64,000 bases of DNA from contig CP054182.1 of assembly GCA_015709675.1 (NCBI GenBank), positions 2,211,448 through 2,275,447 on the forward strand, read 5' to 3'. The position numbers were made by a program, and so were the translations under genes. Position 1 is the first letter of the stretch, and each line of letters starts with the position of its first letter. This stretch comes from Ignavibacteriales bacterium (GTDB lineage Bacteria; Bacteroidota; Ignavibacteria; Ignavibacteriales; Ignavibacteriaceae). This document shows positions 35,401-42,930 of the stretch, in pieces. Under the pieces are notes generated by a model. The model did no database searches. It worked only from the letters and a program-made list of their open reading frames with translations, and was not told where the DNA came from.

Positions 35401-37935
35401 AAGTATATTGATTCTTCTTATGCCATTTACGTAAAACTGGGAGACCTCGCAAAAATCTCGAGTACCATGGTTGATATTGGATACTATTTTATGAGCCGCG
35501 GTGATTTCAAAACCGCTGATTCACTCTTCCGCCAGTCGCAGAAAATCGCTGTTGAGGCAAACAACAATAATCAGATTGCAATAGCAAATCAGAGTCTTGC
35601 CGATATGGCTCTCTATACGGGTGAATTCAAGAACGCACTCAGCATTCTTGAGGAAACAAAAAAGATTTATGAAAAGATTGACAACTTTTGGGGGCTTGCC
35701 TCCATCAATCTGAGCCTTGGTAATGTGTATAACCATATGGGCGAGTTCGCGAAAGCTATTTATCATTACGATATAGCAGACAGTCTCTATGCATCCAAGG
35801 ATGATGATTACAGCCGTGCGACTCCGATTAATAATAAAGGAACCATATACTACTGGCAGGGAGATCATGCCTCCGCGCTGCCTCAGTTCCTCAAAGTAAA
35901 GGAAATTCTTGAAAAATACAGCGCTAAGAATGAGTTCTACGCGATCGTTCTTTCAAATGCCGGTGAGGTGCTTGCTGAGCAGAAAAAATTCGACGAAGCA
36001 AAAAAGTATCTTGATGAAGCCAAGAAGATGGCAGACGGATTTAACTTTAATTCTCTGCAGGTTACGGTAAACACTATTTTCGCGAAGATGAATATCGCCC
36101 AGGAAAAATATGAAGATGCCCAAAAGTATATAGATGAAGCATACCGCCTGGTTAAGAAATCCGGCGAGAAGGACCGCCTTACCGATGTTGCAAACATAAA
36201 AGGTAAAGTTGCTTATTATAAAAAGGACTTCAAAACCGCATTGCAGTATCTGGATGAATCCGTTTCAATATCACGGCAGATAGGCACAACACGATATCTG
36301 TATCAGCCGCTGTATATGCAGGGGCTCATCTACCGCGACCAGAATCAGGTTGACCTCGGCATTAAAAAGCTTAAAGAAGCGATTGAGGTGGTTGAAATCA
36401 TCCGCGGCAAACTGACCGGAGGCGAACAGGCAGCCAAACTTTTCTCCGCGGGAGAGGAGAAAGTGAAAATCTATGAAGAAATTATTTCTTTGTATATCCA
36501 GAAAAATGAGATTGACAGCGCGCTGATATTCCTTGATAAGAGCAATAACGAAGCTCTGAAACAGCAGTTCGGCAAACTTGATGTAAAGTTCAAGGATGAA
36601 AACAAAAACGAGGCTATCAATAAAGAAAAAGACCTGAAGAGCAAGGTAAACGGCATTGAAGAAGAAATTGCAAAAGTAAAGGCAAAACCTGAATCTCAGC
36701 AAAACAAAGAGTACCTTGAAAGCCTTGAAAAGAGCAAGAATGTTGCGGAGAAAGAGTATATCAACTTTATTACTCAGACCGTGAAGGAGTTCCCGACGCT
36801 GCAAAACTATTTTGCCAGCAATGTAAATCCGAAGAGTTTCATCCGTTCAAAGAGCAAGATACCGGATGATGTGGCAGTGCTTGCCTACCTGATGGGTGAG
36901 AATCAGTTATATATCTTTGCTGCCTCGCGGGATACCGTTGTCGCAAAGGTAATCCCTGTTACCCGTGAGAAGATCGAAAAATCTGTTGTGAAACTCTACC
37001 GTCTGATGAAAGACTCACAGATTGGCAAGTCACTCGGAGATCTTGATCCGACCACGTTTATGCCGAAGACCTCAGGCAAAGATCTGGTTGTTGATTCAAA
37101 ACTGAAGCCGTTCCTGAATACCACGGATGAACTCTTCCAGACCCTGGTTGGACCGGTATATGATATCATAAAGGATAAAAAGAAACTCTCTATCATCCCA
37201 TACGGCAAACTTTATTACCTGCCGTTTGAAGCGCTTTCATCTGTCCAGGATGATAAGCGAACTTTCATGAATCAGAAATACTCGATTTTCTATATCAGCA
37301 CACTGGAAATATTCACCGGACAGACAGATGTTGAGGATATAGACTTCCGTGTAATGGCATTCGGCAATGCTGATAACACACTGCCAAACTCAGAAACGGA
37401 AGTGAATGACCTGAAGAAGATATTTGAATCCTCAAAAATCTATGTGAGAAATGAAGCTTCGGAGGATAAGGTCAAAAACCTCACCCCTGATTTTAACGCG
37501 CTTCATTTTGCGACTCACGGCAATCTTGACTATAACAAGGTAGAGAACTCCTATCTGACCCTCGCCGCAAATGATATAGCAGGGGAGGATGGTAAACTGA
37601 CTATCGAAGAGGTTTGGGGTCTTTCAAATCTGAATCAGTATAATCTGGTTACACTATCAGCATGCCAGACTGCCGTAAGTGATGAAATTATCCAGGGCTG
37701 GATGGTGAATCCTGCGAATGCATTCTTTGATGTAGGGGTAAAAACCGTAATCGCCTCCCTCTGGCAGGTGGATGACGAGGCAACTTCCATCCTGATGAAT
37801 GCTTTTTACAAGAATCTAAAGACCATGAACAAGGTGCAGGCGCTTCAGGAGGCAAAACGGGTGCTTCAGCAGACCCCGAAATTCGTCTTCCCTTATTACT
37901 GGGCATCCTTTGTGATGGTGGGGGACTACAAGTAG
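32404..37935 (+). CDS. Giant exported TPR-CHAT protein (caspase-like), CHAT-2
   Basis: This 1,843-residue protein begins with a signal peptide (RILVYLFAFMLFSSASDLLAQ). A mixed N-terminal region (about residues 30-545) is followed by a long TPR array (about 545-1330) with repeats such as YNYSQLGEYQKAIEYYTKGYE. A charged helical linker (about 1350-1480) follows, then a CHAT domain. The dyad is His1705 in HFATHGN and Cys1754 in LSACQTA, followed by IASLWQVDDEATS and FPYYWASFVMVG. It differs from CHAT-1 in size and in having an ordinary signal peptide instead of a lipobox. TPR arrays usually hold partner proteins, so the TPRs may recruit a substrate to the protease. AGGAG lies five bases upstream of the start. 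Confidence 0.92.
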   Translation: MSNARILVYLFAFMLFSSASDLLAQEAKIFNHKYMEVDSAQSLHDQGVTDYEAGEYWTAIRKWMDCIPAYERGGEAGLLVSVLSNIGLAYENLYIPVLAAYYYELAYKTAVAANLSTSAHQYTGYTAGTLVKYELYSLSSFYFDEKRKLAETLGEGYDDDSEKASIIADSVKSASEWLSKNRASVMKTLTPSKSAFQTYLMAAVYSIRTGNYKDGDLFLSKASEMMQFAGPDEVILFSDAATGLEIAVRNYGKEIGTAPKRTKETAKNEFYILSVRYITPDSAEAVVAGGTADGLFVGSKGDISGAYFTDVEGHSSFYLGAIRVIKAGEFVSTIGIKLKTPGKEWKMVYPGDFAGLEVYTLERSFSSVLEKTAAINMNYRTLNNQILYSRFMLSRYNNASLEKRVVEALVDDLHASHERYSQYVNDYPTWTAPSEKGYLKGVSMMDGIKDASYETVSVYLTYVSEYPGSWNGKNSQFPVMFATWLLSDSPLNKSQLKQIIWESIGKAKPSEFMSRYGASLEDESLIGEIAGSIEDSIIVRAGEYPVQIAQLQYLDSLASYLPASWDYMKTNFELGQAYRDTKEYQKSGHHFRKARYLYIKGDYMWDAAETLHNDALNLQDQDFLKESAAMFDSAITLKMQVSAKDPSDALYETIGSSLWGKAWSIRYLNEYDEAIKIYQLSVAYYDSSKRQSAKASKLTVLDNIGEIYEKKGDHNRAIEHYFGMMPLIKELNNLQEEGEALNDIAYNYSQLGEYQKAIEYYTKGYEVHTKRGSSEDAGFSTSNIAQVYWTLGDYEKAIATHHNAIKLREQANDLAGQGYSWSKLGALYKESGDPAKGIEAFEKAVKFYELANDESGLADVYKDLGDLYLKVKDLSKAKEKLEKSLDIKRNLKDPFKLAEAYFDIASVYYQYVDYPNAELNWKKALELYEQIGDFSGRVYTLANLGLLEYVYHKRFNDALKTFNLAVRLSAEVNNDNNLAYCYQRISNLYKENGDVELSKKYIDSSYAIYVKLGDLAKISSTMVDIGYYFMSRGDFKTADSLFRQSQKIAVEANNNNQIAIANQSLADMALYTGEFKNALSILEETKKIYEKIDNFWGLASINLSLGNVYNHMGEFAKAIYHYDIADSLYASKDDDYSRATPINNKGTIYYWQGDHASALPQFLKVKEILEKYSAKNEFYAIVLSNAGEVLAEQKKFDEAKKYLDEAKKMADGFNFNSLQVTVNTIFAKMNIAQEKYEDAQKYIDEAYRLVKKSGEKDRLTDVANIKGKVAYYKKDFKTALQYLDESVSISRQIGTTRYLYQPLYMQGLIYRDQNQVDLGIKKLKEAIEVVEIIRGKLTGGEQAAKLFSAGEEKVKIYEEIISLYIQKNEIDSALIFLDKSNNEALKQQFGKLDVKFKDENKNEAINKEKDLKSKVNGIEEEIAKVKAKPESQQNKEYLESLEKSKNVAEKEYINFITQTVKEFPTLQNYFASNVNPKSFIRSKSKIPDDVAVLAYLMGENQLYIFAASRDTVVAKVIPVTREKIEKSVVKLYRLMKDSQIGKSLGDLDPTTFMPKTSGKDLVVDSKLKPFLNTTDELFQTLVGPVYDIIKDKKKLSIIPYGKLYYLPFEALSSVQDDKRTFMNQKYSIFYISTLEIFTGQTDVEDIDFRVMAFGNADNTLPNSETEVNDLKKIFESSKIYVRNEASEDKVKNLTPDFNALHFATHGNLDYNKVENSYLTLAANDIAGEDGKLTIEEVWGLSNLNQYNLVTLSACQTAVSDEIIQGWMVNPANAFFDVGVKTVIASLWQVDDEATSILMNAFYKNLKTMNKVQALQEAKRVLQQTPKFVFPYYWASFVMVGDYK

Positions 37936-38248
37936 AATTATGAATTGTGAAGTATGAATTATGAATAGTGAATTTTTTGCATTTATGGGGGGTATTTCAG
38001 GAATACAGGCACCGGAGCTAAATGAGATATTTACGAGGCTTCAGGGTTTTGCGCCGGAAACCAGACCTGAAAATTGTAGCTCAAATGAGTTATTTTGCCA
38101 CTTTTGAGCAGATTGGCCTTGTTTTTAACCGGAATTCCTTAACTTTCGGGACAGAAGTTCTCAGGGTTCGGGAACTTTTGCAGTCTTTGTGTGCTATAAA
38201 ATTCAGAAACAAAATTTTTCAAAAACATCCATTCACAGGAGACACAAA
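37936..38248. other. Intergenic region between CHAT-2 and paralogue B
   Basis: This 313-base stretch begins with a 29-base dispersed repeat (37938-37966). The remainder has no convincing gene and no exact TAnnTTTG box. The ribosome-binding site ACAGGAGA at 38235-38242 serves the following gene. A separate promoter for paralogue B is expected here but was not identified. Confidence 0.5.
37938..37966. repeat. 29-base repeat, copy 1 (after CHAT-2)
   Basis: Reads TTATGAATTGTGAAGTATG and continues as a further TAATTATGAAT-type string. It matches the copy at 39054-39082 at 27 of 29 positions in the same orientation. The two copies bracket the paralogue B gene. It has an internal ATGAATT repetition. 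Confidence 0.7.
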
Positions 38249-38998
38249 ATGTTCACAACAAATCGTTTCGCAGCTTTCGTATTAATGCTCGCGTTTTTAT
38301 TCACCTCAGTTTCTGTCGCTCAGGACAAGAAGCCGAAGGAAGAAAACAAGAAATCCAATGAGACTGTTACCGTTCCGGCTAACACCATTGACTTCAAAGC
38401 ACAGTTAAAGTCATCCAACTCATCACTGGATAACCTCGGTGCAATGATTGAAAACGGCCGCAAGAAGGCAGAAGTTAACACCCTGATCGCAGCTGCTATG
38501 ATCCTCTTCCTCGAAGAAGGAGCTACAAAGTCCAAAGCTCAGATCACCGGTAATGACCTTCTTAAAGAAGCTACCGAACTGGCAACCAAGCAGAAGAATG
38601 TTAACGCTCTCAAGACCCTTCAGGGAATCTGGGAAAATTCCATGCTCGGCAACGACAAGAATAAGTCAAAAGATCTCGGCGCAACCATCTCTTCAGTTGA
38701 AGCTGAACTCGCTTCCACCAGAGGCCCGGGCGCAAAGGTTGTTGACGTAAAAGTTGAAAACTACACCAACTATACCATCTATGTTTACATTGATGGTGTT
38801 TACCAGGGATATCTGAACTCAGGCTACTACGTTGTGTATAACAACGTTGGTACCGGCTGGACAGATTTCTACGCTGAAACAGATAATATCTGGAGCAGCT
38901 CACAGGGTAAGTATATCTACTACTACTGGTCAAACTCATACAACCTGACCAACTACGATTATACCTACGCAACCGACTTCACCTGGTCAGTTTATTAA
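38249..38998 (+). CDS. Secreted protein with a 91-residue Tyr-rich C-terminal domain, paralogue B
   Basis: The 249-residue product starts at ATG 38249 (ACAGGAGA seven bases upstream). A signal peptide ends near SVSVAQ, followed by DKKPKEENKKSNE, a helical domain and the Tyr/Trp-rich C-terminal domain. The C-terminal domain differs from paralogue A at only six of 91 residues, although codons differ at many synonymous positions. That points to an old duplication kept by purifying selection rather than a recent copy. It follows the giant CHAT gene as paralogue A follows CHAT-1. It ends at an intrinsic terminator that closes the CHAT block. Function unknown. Confidence 0.75.
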   Translation: MFTTNRFAAFVLMLAFLFTSVSVAQDKKPKEENKKSNETVTVPANTIDFKAQLKSSNSSLDNLGAMIENGRKKAEVNTLIAAAMILFLEEGATKSKAQITGNDLLKEATELATKQKNVNALKTLQGIWENSMLGNDKNKSKDLGATISSVEAELASTRGPGAKVVDVKVENYTNYTIYVYIDGVYQGYLNSGYYVVYNNVGTGWTDFYAETDNIWSSSQGKYIYYYWSNSYNLTNYDYTYATDFTWSVY

Positions 38999-39020
38999 TA
39001 GGAAATAATCCTCTTATTTG

Positions 39021-39053
39021 AAGGGCTGTCTGAATAAGGCAGCCCTTTTTTTA
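39021..39053 (+). terminator. Intrinsic terminator closing the CHAT block
   Basis: AAGGGCTGT pairs with GCAGCCCTT around a loop of about eight bases and is followed by a run of seven T residues. It starts 23 bases after the paralogue B stop codon. Confidence 0.88.
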
Positions 39054-39082
39054 TTATGAATTATAAAGTATGAATTATGAAT
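39054..39082. repeat. 29-base repeat, copy 2 (after paralogue B)
   Basis: Reads TTATGAATTATAAAGTATG onward and differs from the copy at 37938-37966 at two of 29 positions. It directly abuts the T-tract of the preceding terminator. Confidence 0.7.
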
Positions 39083-39244
39083 CAGGGAGAAACCAGAGAT
39101 TGGGGGAAAATTGACCTGCGTAAAAACCGATAACCTGTCTTTATTTTATTGAGCACTCATCGCCTGCGGGAATGCACGTTGGCAAAATATAAAGCCCCCG
39201 TAATTTTCTCCAAATTCATTTATGGTCCAATTCCTGAATAAGAA

Positions 39245-39273
39245 TTTCGTATTCTGATAAATTCATATATTTG
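39245..39273 (+). promoter_or_regulatory. Bacteroidota-type promoter for rsgA
   Basis: TTTC at 39245-39248, a 17-base spacer and TATATTTG at 39266-39273, an exact TAnnTTTG match. Transcription would start near 39280, giving a leader of about 70 bases that contains the inverted repeat at 39321-39334. Confidence 0.45.
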
Positions 39274-39320
39274 CATGGGTTTCCCGCTGTGAATATAACT
39301 CTGACTAATTGTCATACTGA

Positions 39321-39334
39321 TAACGGTGCCGTTA
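39321..39334. promoter_or_regulatory. Inverted repeat in the rsgA leader
   Basis: TAACGG-TG-CCGTTA has perfect 6-base arms, 17 bases before the start codon. It may be a protein-binding site; a 2-base loop is too tight for a full RNA hairpin, but a shorter one is possible. Confidence 0.35.
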
Positions 39335-39351
39335 AATAAGATTGAAATACC

Positions 39352-40416
39352 ATGACACTTGAAGATTTAGGATATAACACTCTGCTTGAAAAGTTCAGGA
39401 TTGAACATGACCTGATCAATTTTGAAATAGGGAGGGTTATTGCTGAACACAAAGAGCGGTATGTAGTCAAAACAGTTAAGGGCGAATTCCACGCTGAGAT
39501 AACCGGTAATATGCGGTTCACGGCCAGGAACCGTGAAGATTTTCCGGCTGTAGGTGACTGGGTTGCTCTTACTGCTTATGATGATGATTTTGCAATAATT
39601 CATGCTATTCTGCCGAGGTTTTCGATCATCAAACGTCAGGCAGTCGGTCAGTTCGGAGAGGTTCAGATTATTGCGGCAAATATTGATTTTGCATTCATTG
39701 TGCAGGCTGCTGACAGAGATTTTAATATCAACCGGATAGAAAGATACCTGACGATATGCTACACTTCTAAAGTTACCCACTTAATAGTTCTTACAAAGAC
39801 TGATTTATTTGACGATTCTAAAATTGATGAACTTAAAGAGAAAATCTCGCAGAGGATTACCCATGTTCCGGTTTTTCCGGTCAGTAATGAGACCAAAAAG
39901 GGTTATGAGGCCTTATATACCTCCGTTGAAAAAGGAAAAACGTATTGTCTGCTTGGCTCATCAGGTGTTGGTAAGTCCTCACTGCTGAATAATCTATCCG
40001 GTAAATCACTGATGAAAACCGGAAGAATAAGCGAGAGTACTAACAAAGGAAAGCACGTTACAACTCACAGGGAATTAATTTTGCTTGAACAAGGCGGAAT
40101 CCTGATTGACAATCCCGGAATGAAAGAAGTTGGTATAGCCGATACTGCGGGCGGTTTAGAAGCCACGTTCGACAGTATTCTGCAGTATTCTGAGTCTTGT
40201 AAATTTAAGGATTGTACCCACACAACTGAGGCTGGCTGCGGCGTTATTGAAGCTGTTGAGAAGGGAGAACTGGACAAAGAATCTTACCAGAACTTTCTGA
40301 AACTGGAGAGGGAGAAAAAACACTTTGAAATGACCACCGCCGAAAAACGCAAAAAAGACAAAATATTCGGTAAGATGATGAAGAACTACAAAAAGGATTT
40401 TTATAAAAAGAAATAA
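39352..40416 (+). CDS. rsgA: Ribosome small subunit-dependent GTPase RsgA (YjeQ)
   Basis: RsgA is a circularly permuted GTPase that checks late maturation of the 30S subunit. The 354-residue product shows an N-terminal OB-fold, then the motif order typical of permutation: TKTD (G4, about residue 145), GSSGVGKSSLLNNL (G1, about 203-216) and DNPGMKE (G3). The C-terminal zinc-binding segment CKFKDCTHTTEAGC follows. Switch region HVTTHRELI is present. No strong ribosome-binding site is visible before ATG 39352. It is transcribed alone, with the tRNA unit following after 336 bases. Confidence 0.94.
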   Translation: MTLEDLGYNTLLEKFRIEHDLINFEIGRVIAEHKERYVVKTVKGEFHAEITGNMRFTARNREDFPAVGDWVALTAYDDDFAIIHAILPRFSIIKRQAVGQFGEVQIIAANIDFAFIVQAADRDFNINRIERYLTICYTSKVTHLIVLTKTDLFDDSKIDELKEKISQRITHVPVFPVSNETKKGYEALYTSVEKGKTYCLLGSSGVGKSSLLNNLSGKSLMKTGRISESTNKGKHVTTHRELILLEQGGILIDNPGMKEVGIADTAGGLEATFDSILQYSESCKFKDCTHTTEAGCGVIEAVEKGELDKESYQNFLKLEREKKHFEMTTAEKRKKDKIFGKMMKNYKKDFYKKK

Positions 40417-40701
40417 CTTTTTCCTTCTTTCAGATGTAATTTCATCTGTTTCCTGATTACACCGATGTCACCGCCATACACCTTGTTGGTTTAATTTTGA
40501 AGAATCAGAAATCTGATGTCGGGTTACTCTGTCACAAATGAACCCTTCAAGATTCAGTCCCCGGGAAATAAACTCCTGAAAAAGTTTAAGGTGAATATTA
40601 TAACCACCGCAAAAATTATATTTATCTCAGAATTGTGCTTACATTTACCCAAAATGTGGGCGAATGGGGGGTGAAAACGCGGATTATTTCAAAATTTCCA
40701 A
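40417..40701. other. Intergenic region downstream of rsgA
   Basis: About 285 bases without a gene. CAGATG-TAATTT-CATCTG (40431-40448) is a perfect 6-base stem followed by TTTCC and may be a weak rsgA terminator. A second small inverted repeat, ACATTT / AAATGT, lies near 40646. The right part leads into the tRNA promoter at 40702. Confidence 0.45.
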
Positions 40702-40732
40702 TTTGTAGTGACCATGAATTTCCTTATCTTTA
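40702..40732 (+). promoter_or_regulatory. Promoter of the tRNA-Leu/tRNA-Val unit
   Basis: TTTG at 40702-40705, exactly 19 bases, then TATCTTTA at 40725-40732. This matches the Bacteroidota TTTG-N19-TAnnTTTG promoter in all but the last base. The tRNA-Leu gene begins 20 bases after the -7 box. Confidence 0.65.
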
Positions 40733-40752
40733 AAGTCCGAAAAAAATAATTC

Positions 40753-40841
40753 GCCGGGGTGGCGGAATTGGTAGACGCACAGGACTTAAAATCCTGAGGA
40801 AACTTGTTTCCGTGCCGGTTCGAGTCCGGCCCTCGGTACCA
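40753..40841 (+). tRNA. tRNA-Leu (anticodon UAA), CCA encoded
   Basis: The cloverleaf is complete. The acceptor stem GCCGGGG pairs with CCTCGGT (two G-U pairs), the anticodon stem is CAGGA/TCCTG with loop CTTAAAA (anticodon TAA at 40787-40789), there is a long variable arm as expected for leucine, and the T arm is CCGG-TTCGAGT-CCGG. The 3' CCA is encoded. Confidence 0.97.
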
Positions 40842-40871
40842 TTTAATTGGTTCCCGGCGAGTTTTTCAGAG

Positions 40872-40945
40872 GGGCTTTTAGCTCAGTTGGTTAGAGCGTC
40901 TGCTTGACGTGCAGAAGGTCATAGGTTCGAATCCTATAGAGCCCA
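40872..40945 (+). tRNA. tRNA-Val (anticodon GAC), CCA not encoded
   Basis: The acceptor stem GGGCTTT pairs with AGAGCCC. The anticodon arm is TCTGC/GCAGA with loop TTGACGT (anticodon GAC at 40906-40908), and the T arm is ATAGG-TTCGAAT-CCTAT. The discriminator A is followed by CT, so CCA must be added by the CCA-adding enzyme, unlike the neighbouring tRNA-Leu. It lies 30 bases after tRNA-Leu. Confidence 0.96.
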
Positions 40946-40953
40946 CTATCAGA

Positions 40954-40978
40954 CGGATTGTATCCGGTTTTTTGTTTT
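40954..40978 (+). terminator. Terminator of the tRNA unit in the thrS leader
   Basis: CGGAT-TGT-ATCCG is followed by GTTTTTTGTTTT. The T-tract ends 11 bases before the thrS start codon, so thrS expression must come from read-through or regulated antitermination, because no separate promoter fits between hairpin and start codon. Confidence 0.7.
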
Positions 40979-40989
40979 AAAGAGTTACA

Positions 40990-42915
40990 GTGAATATTAC
41001 CGTTACCCTTCCCGACGGCAGCGCCCGGGAATTTCCTAAAGGCATTACTGCCTTTGAAATAGCTAAAGCCATTTCCCACCGCCTGGCAGATGATGCCCTG
41101 GTGGCGGTTATCAATGGTTCACAAACGGAGCTTTACACTCCGGTGGAGTCAGACTGCTCAGTCAGATTTGTGACTTTTGACCAGGAAGAAGGAAAGTATG
41201 TTTACTGGCACTCGACCTCGCACCTGATGGCTCATGCTGTACAGGATCTTCATCCTGAAGCTAAATTCGGCGTTGGTCCTCCGGTTGACGGCGGTTTTTA
41301 CTACGACATCGACGTGAATAAAAAACTCACTGAAGATGACCTGAAAGTCATTGAGGAGAGGATGGCGGTACTGGCTAAACAGGCAAATCCGTTTGTCCGT
41401 CAGGAGCTAAGCAAAGCTGAGGCGGTTGCCTTCTTTGAAAAGAAGGGAGACCCCTATAAACTGGAAATCCTGAGCGAACTGGATGATACTCAGGAGACCA
41501 TCAGTCTGTATCACGAAGGAGATTTTACCGATCTATGCGTCGGGCGTCATCTCCCGGATACCGGCAAGATTAAGTATTTCAAGCTGCTGAGCGTTTCAGG
41601 TTCCTACTGGCGCGGCGATGAAAAGAATAAGCAGCTTCAGAGAATTTACGGGGTTTCATTCCCCAAAAAGAAAATGCTTGAAGATCACCTGGCTTTCCTC
41701 GAAGAGGCAAAAAAGCGTGATCACCGTAAGCTCGGCAAACAGCTTGACCTTTTCTCGGTTCATGAAGAAGCAGGAGCCGGGCTTATTTACTGGCATCCTA
41801 AGGGTGCAAGAATCCGCCTTGAGGTGGAGGACTTCTGGAGGAAAGCACATTTGGATAACGGCTATCAGATGCTTTACTCCCCCCACATGGGCAAAAGCTG
41901 GCTCTGGGAAACCAGCGGTCACTTAGGTTTTTACCGCGACAGTATGTACGCCGGTATGAAGGTTGACGAAATGGACTATTACATCAAACCGATGAACTGT
42001 CCGTTTCATATCATGATTTATAAAACGCAGCTCCGTTCCTATCGTGATCTTCCGTTGCGCTGGGCTGAGCTCGGAACGGTTTACCGTTACGAAAAATCAG
42101 GCGTGCTTCACGGCCTGCTTCGCGTCAGAGGATTCACTCAGGATGATGCACATATATTCTGCACACTTGAGCAGGTTGAACCGGAAGTAATTGAAGTTAT
42201 CAGATTTGCCAAGTATATACTCGGCTCGTTCGGGTTCACTGATCTGAATTTTTACCTTTCGACCAAGCCGGAAAAAGCGGTTGGTGAAGATCATCTTTGG
42301 GAGAAAGCCACAGAGTCTCTGAAACTCGCAATGGAAAAGGAACGGATTCCTTATGAAGTTGACGAGGGAGGCGGAGCATTCTACGGACCAAAGATTGACA
42401 TCAAGATTAAAGATGCCCTTAACCGCGAGTGGCAGTTAAGCACCGTGCAGTTTGATTTTAATCTGCCGGAGCGCTTTGATATGAAATATATCGGTGAAGA
42501 CGGTAAAGAACATCGTCCGTTCATGGTACACCGCGCACTGCTCGGCTCAATTGAACGGTTCTTTGGTATTCTGCTCGAACATTATGCCGGAGATTTTCCT
42601 CTCTGGCTTGCACCGGTTCAGGCAGCAGTTATACCGGTATCACAGAATTATATGGAATATGCGCAGTCAGTAACTGACAAACTTCAGAAAGCCGGTATCA
42701 GAGTTGAACTTGATCACCGCAGTGAAAAAATCGGCTATAAGATCAGGGACTGGGAGCTGAAAAAAGCACCGTATATGCTCATCGTTGGTGAGAAAGAACA
42801 GTCGGCAGGTACGGTATCCGTCAGAAAGCGGAAATCGGCTGACTCAGTAAGCTCAACCGCTGATGAACTTATCGCGCAGTTTCTTGAAGAGATTAACAAC
42901 AAAATATATCACTAA
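40990..42915 (+). CDS. thrS: Threonyl-tRNA synthetase ThrS
   Basis: The 641-residue product has the full bacterial layout: N-terminal TGS domain (ITVTLPDGSAREF), the editing/second additional domain (WHSTSHLMAHAV, with the HxxxH zinc-like motif), the class II catalytic core (motif 2 around TVYRYEKSGVLHGLLRVRGFTQDDAHIFC; zinc ligands in MNCPFH, later His residues) and a C-terminal anticodon-binding domain. The start is GTG 40990. It leads the conserved group thrS-infC-rpmI-rplT-pheS-pheT. A terminator hairpin sits in its short leader. Confidence 0.97.
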   Translation: MNITVTLPDGSAREFPKGITAFEIAKAISHRLADDALVAVINGSQTELYTPVESDCSVRFVTFDQEEGKYVYWHSTSHLMAHAVQDLHPEAKFGVGPPVDGGFYYDIDVNKKLTEDDLKVIEERMAVLAKQANPFVRQELSKAEAVAFFEKKGDPYKLEILSELDDTQETISLYHEGDFTDLCVGRHLPDTGKIKYFKLLSVSGSYWRGDEKNKQLQRIYGVSFPKKKMLEDHLAFLEEAKKRDHRKLGKQLDLFSVHEEAGAGLIYWHPKGARIRLEVEDFWRKAHLDNGYQMLYSPHMGKSWLWETSGHLGFYRDSMYAGMKVDEMDYYIKPMNCPFHIMIYKTQLRSYRDLPLRWAELGTVYRYEKSGVLHGLLRVRGFTQDDAHIFCTLEQVEPEVIEVIRFAKYILGSFGFTDLNFYLSTKPEKAVGEDHLWEKATESLKLAMEKERIPYEVDEGGGAFYGPKIDIKIKDALNREWQLSTVQFDFNLPERFDMKYIGEDGKEHRPFMVHRALLGSIERFFGILLEHYAGDFPLWLAPVQAAVIPVSQNYMEYAQSVTDKLQKAGIRVELDHRSEKIGYKIRDWELKKAPYMLIVGEKEQSAGTVSVRKRKSADSVSSTADELIAQFLEEINNKIYH

Positions 42916-42930
42916 CAAAGAGGTAATTCT

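Larger units (their letters stand above)
38999..39351. other. Intergenic region between the CHAT block and rsgA
   Basis: This 353-base region holds, in order, the terminator of paralogue B (39021-39053), the second 29-base repeat (39054-39082), about 150 bases with no recognised feature, a promoter-like pair (39245-39273), and an inverted repeat (39321-39334) just before rsgA. No gene was found. Confidence 0.6.

Noticed and set aside
40871-40945. T-box riboswitch in front of thrS
   Set aside because: The structured element upstream is the tRNA-Val gene plus a simple terminator; no T-box sequence or specifier loop was seen.
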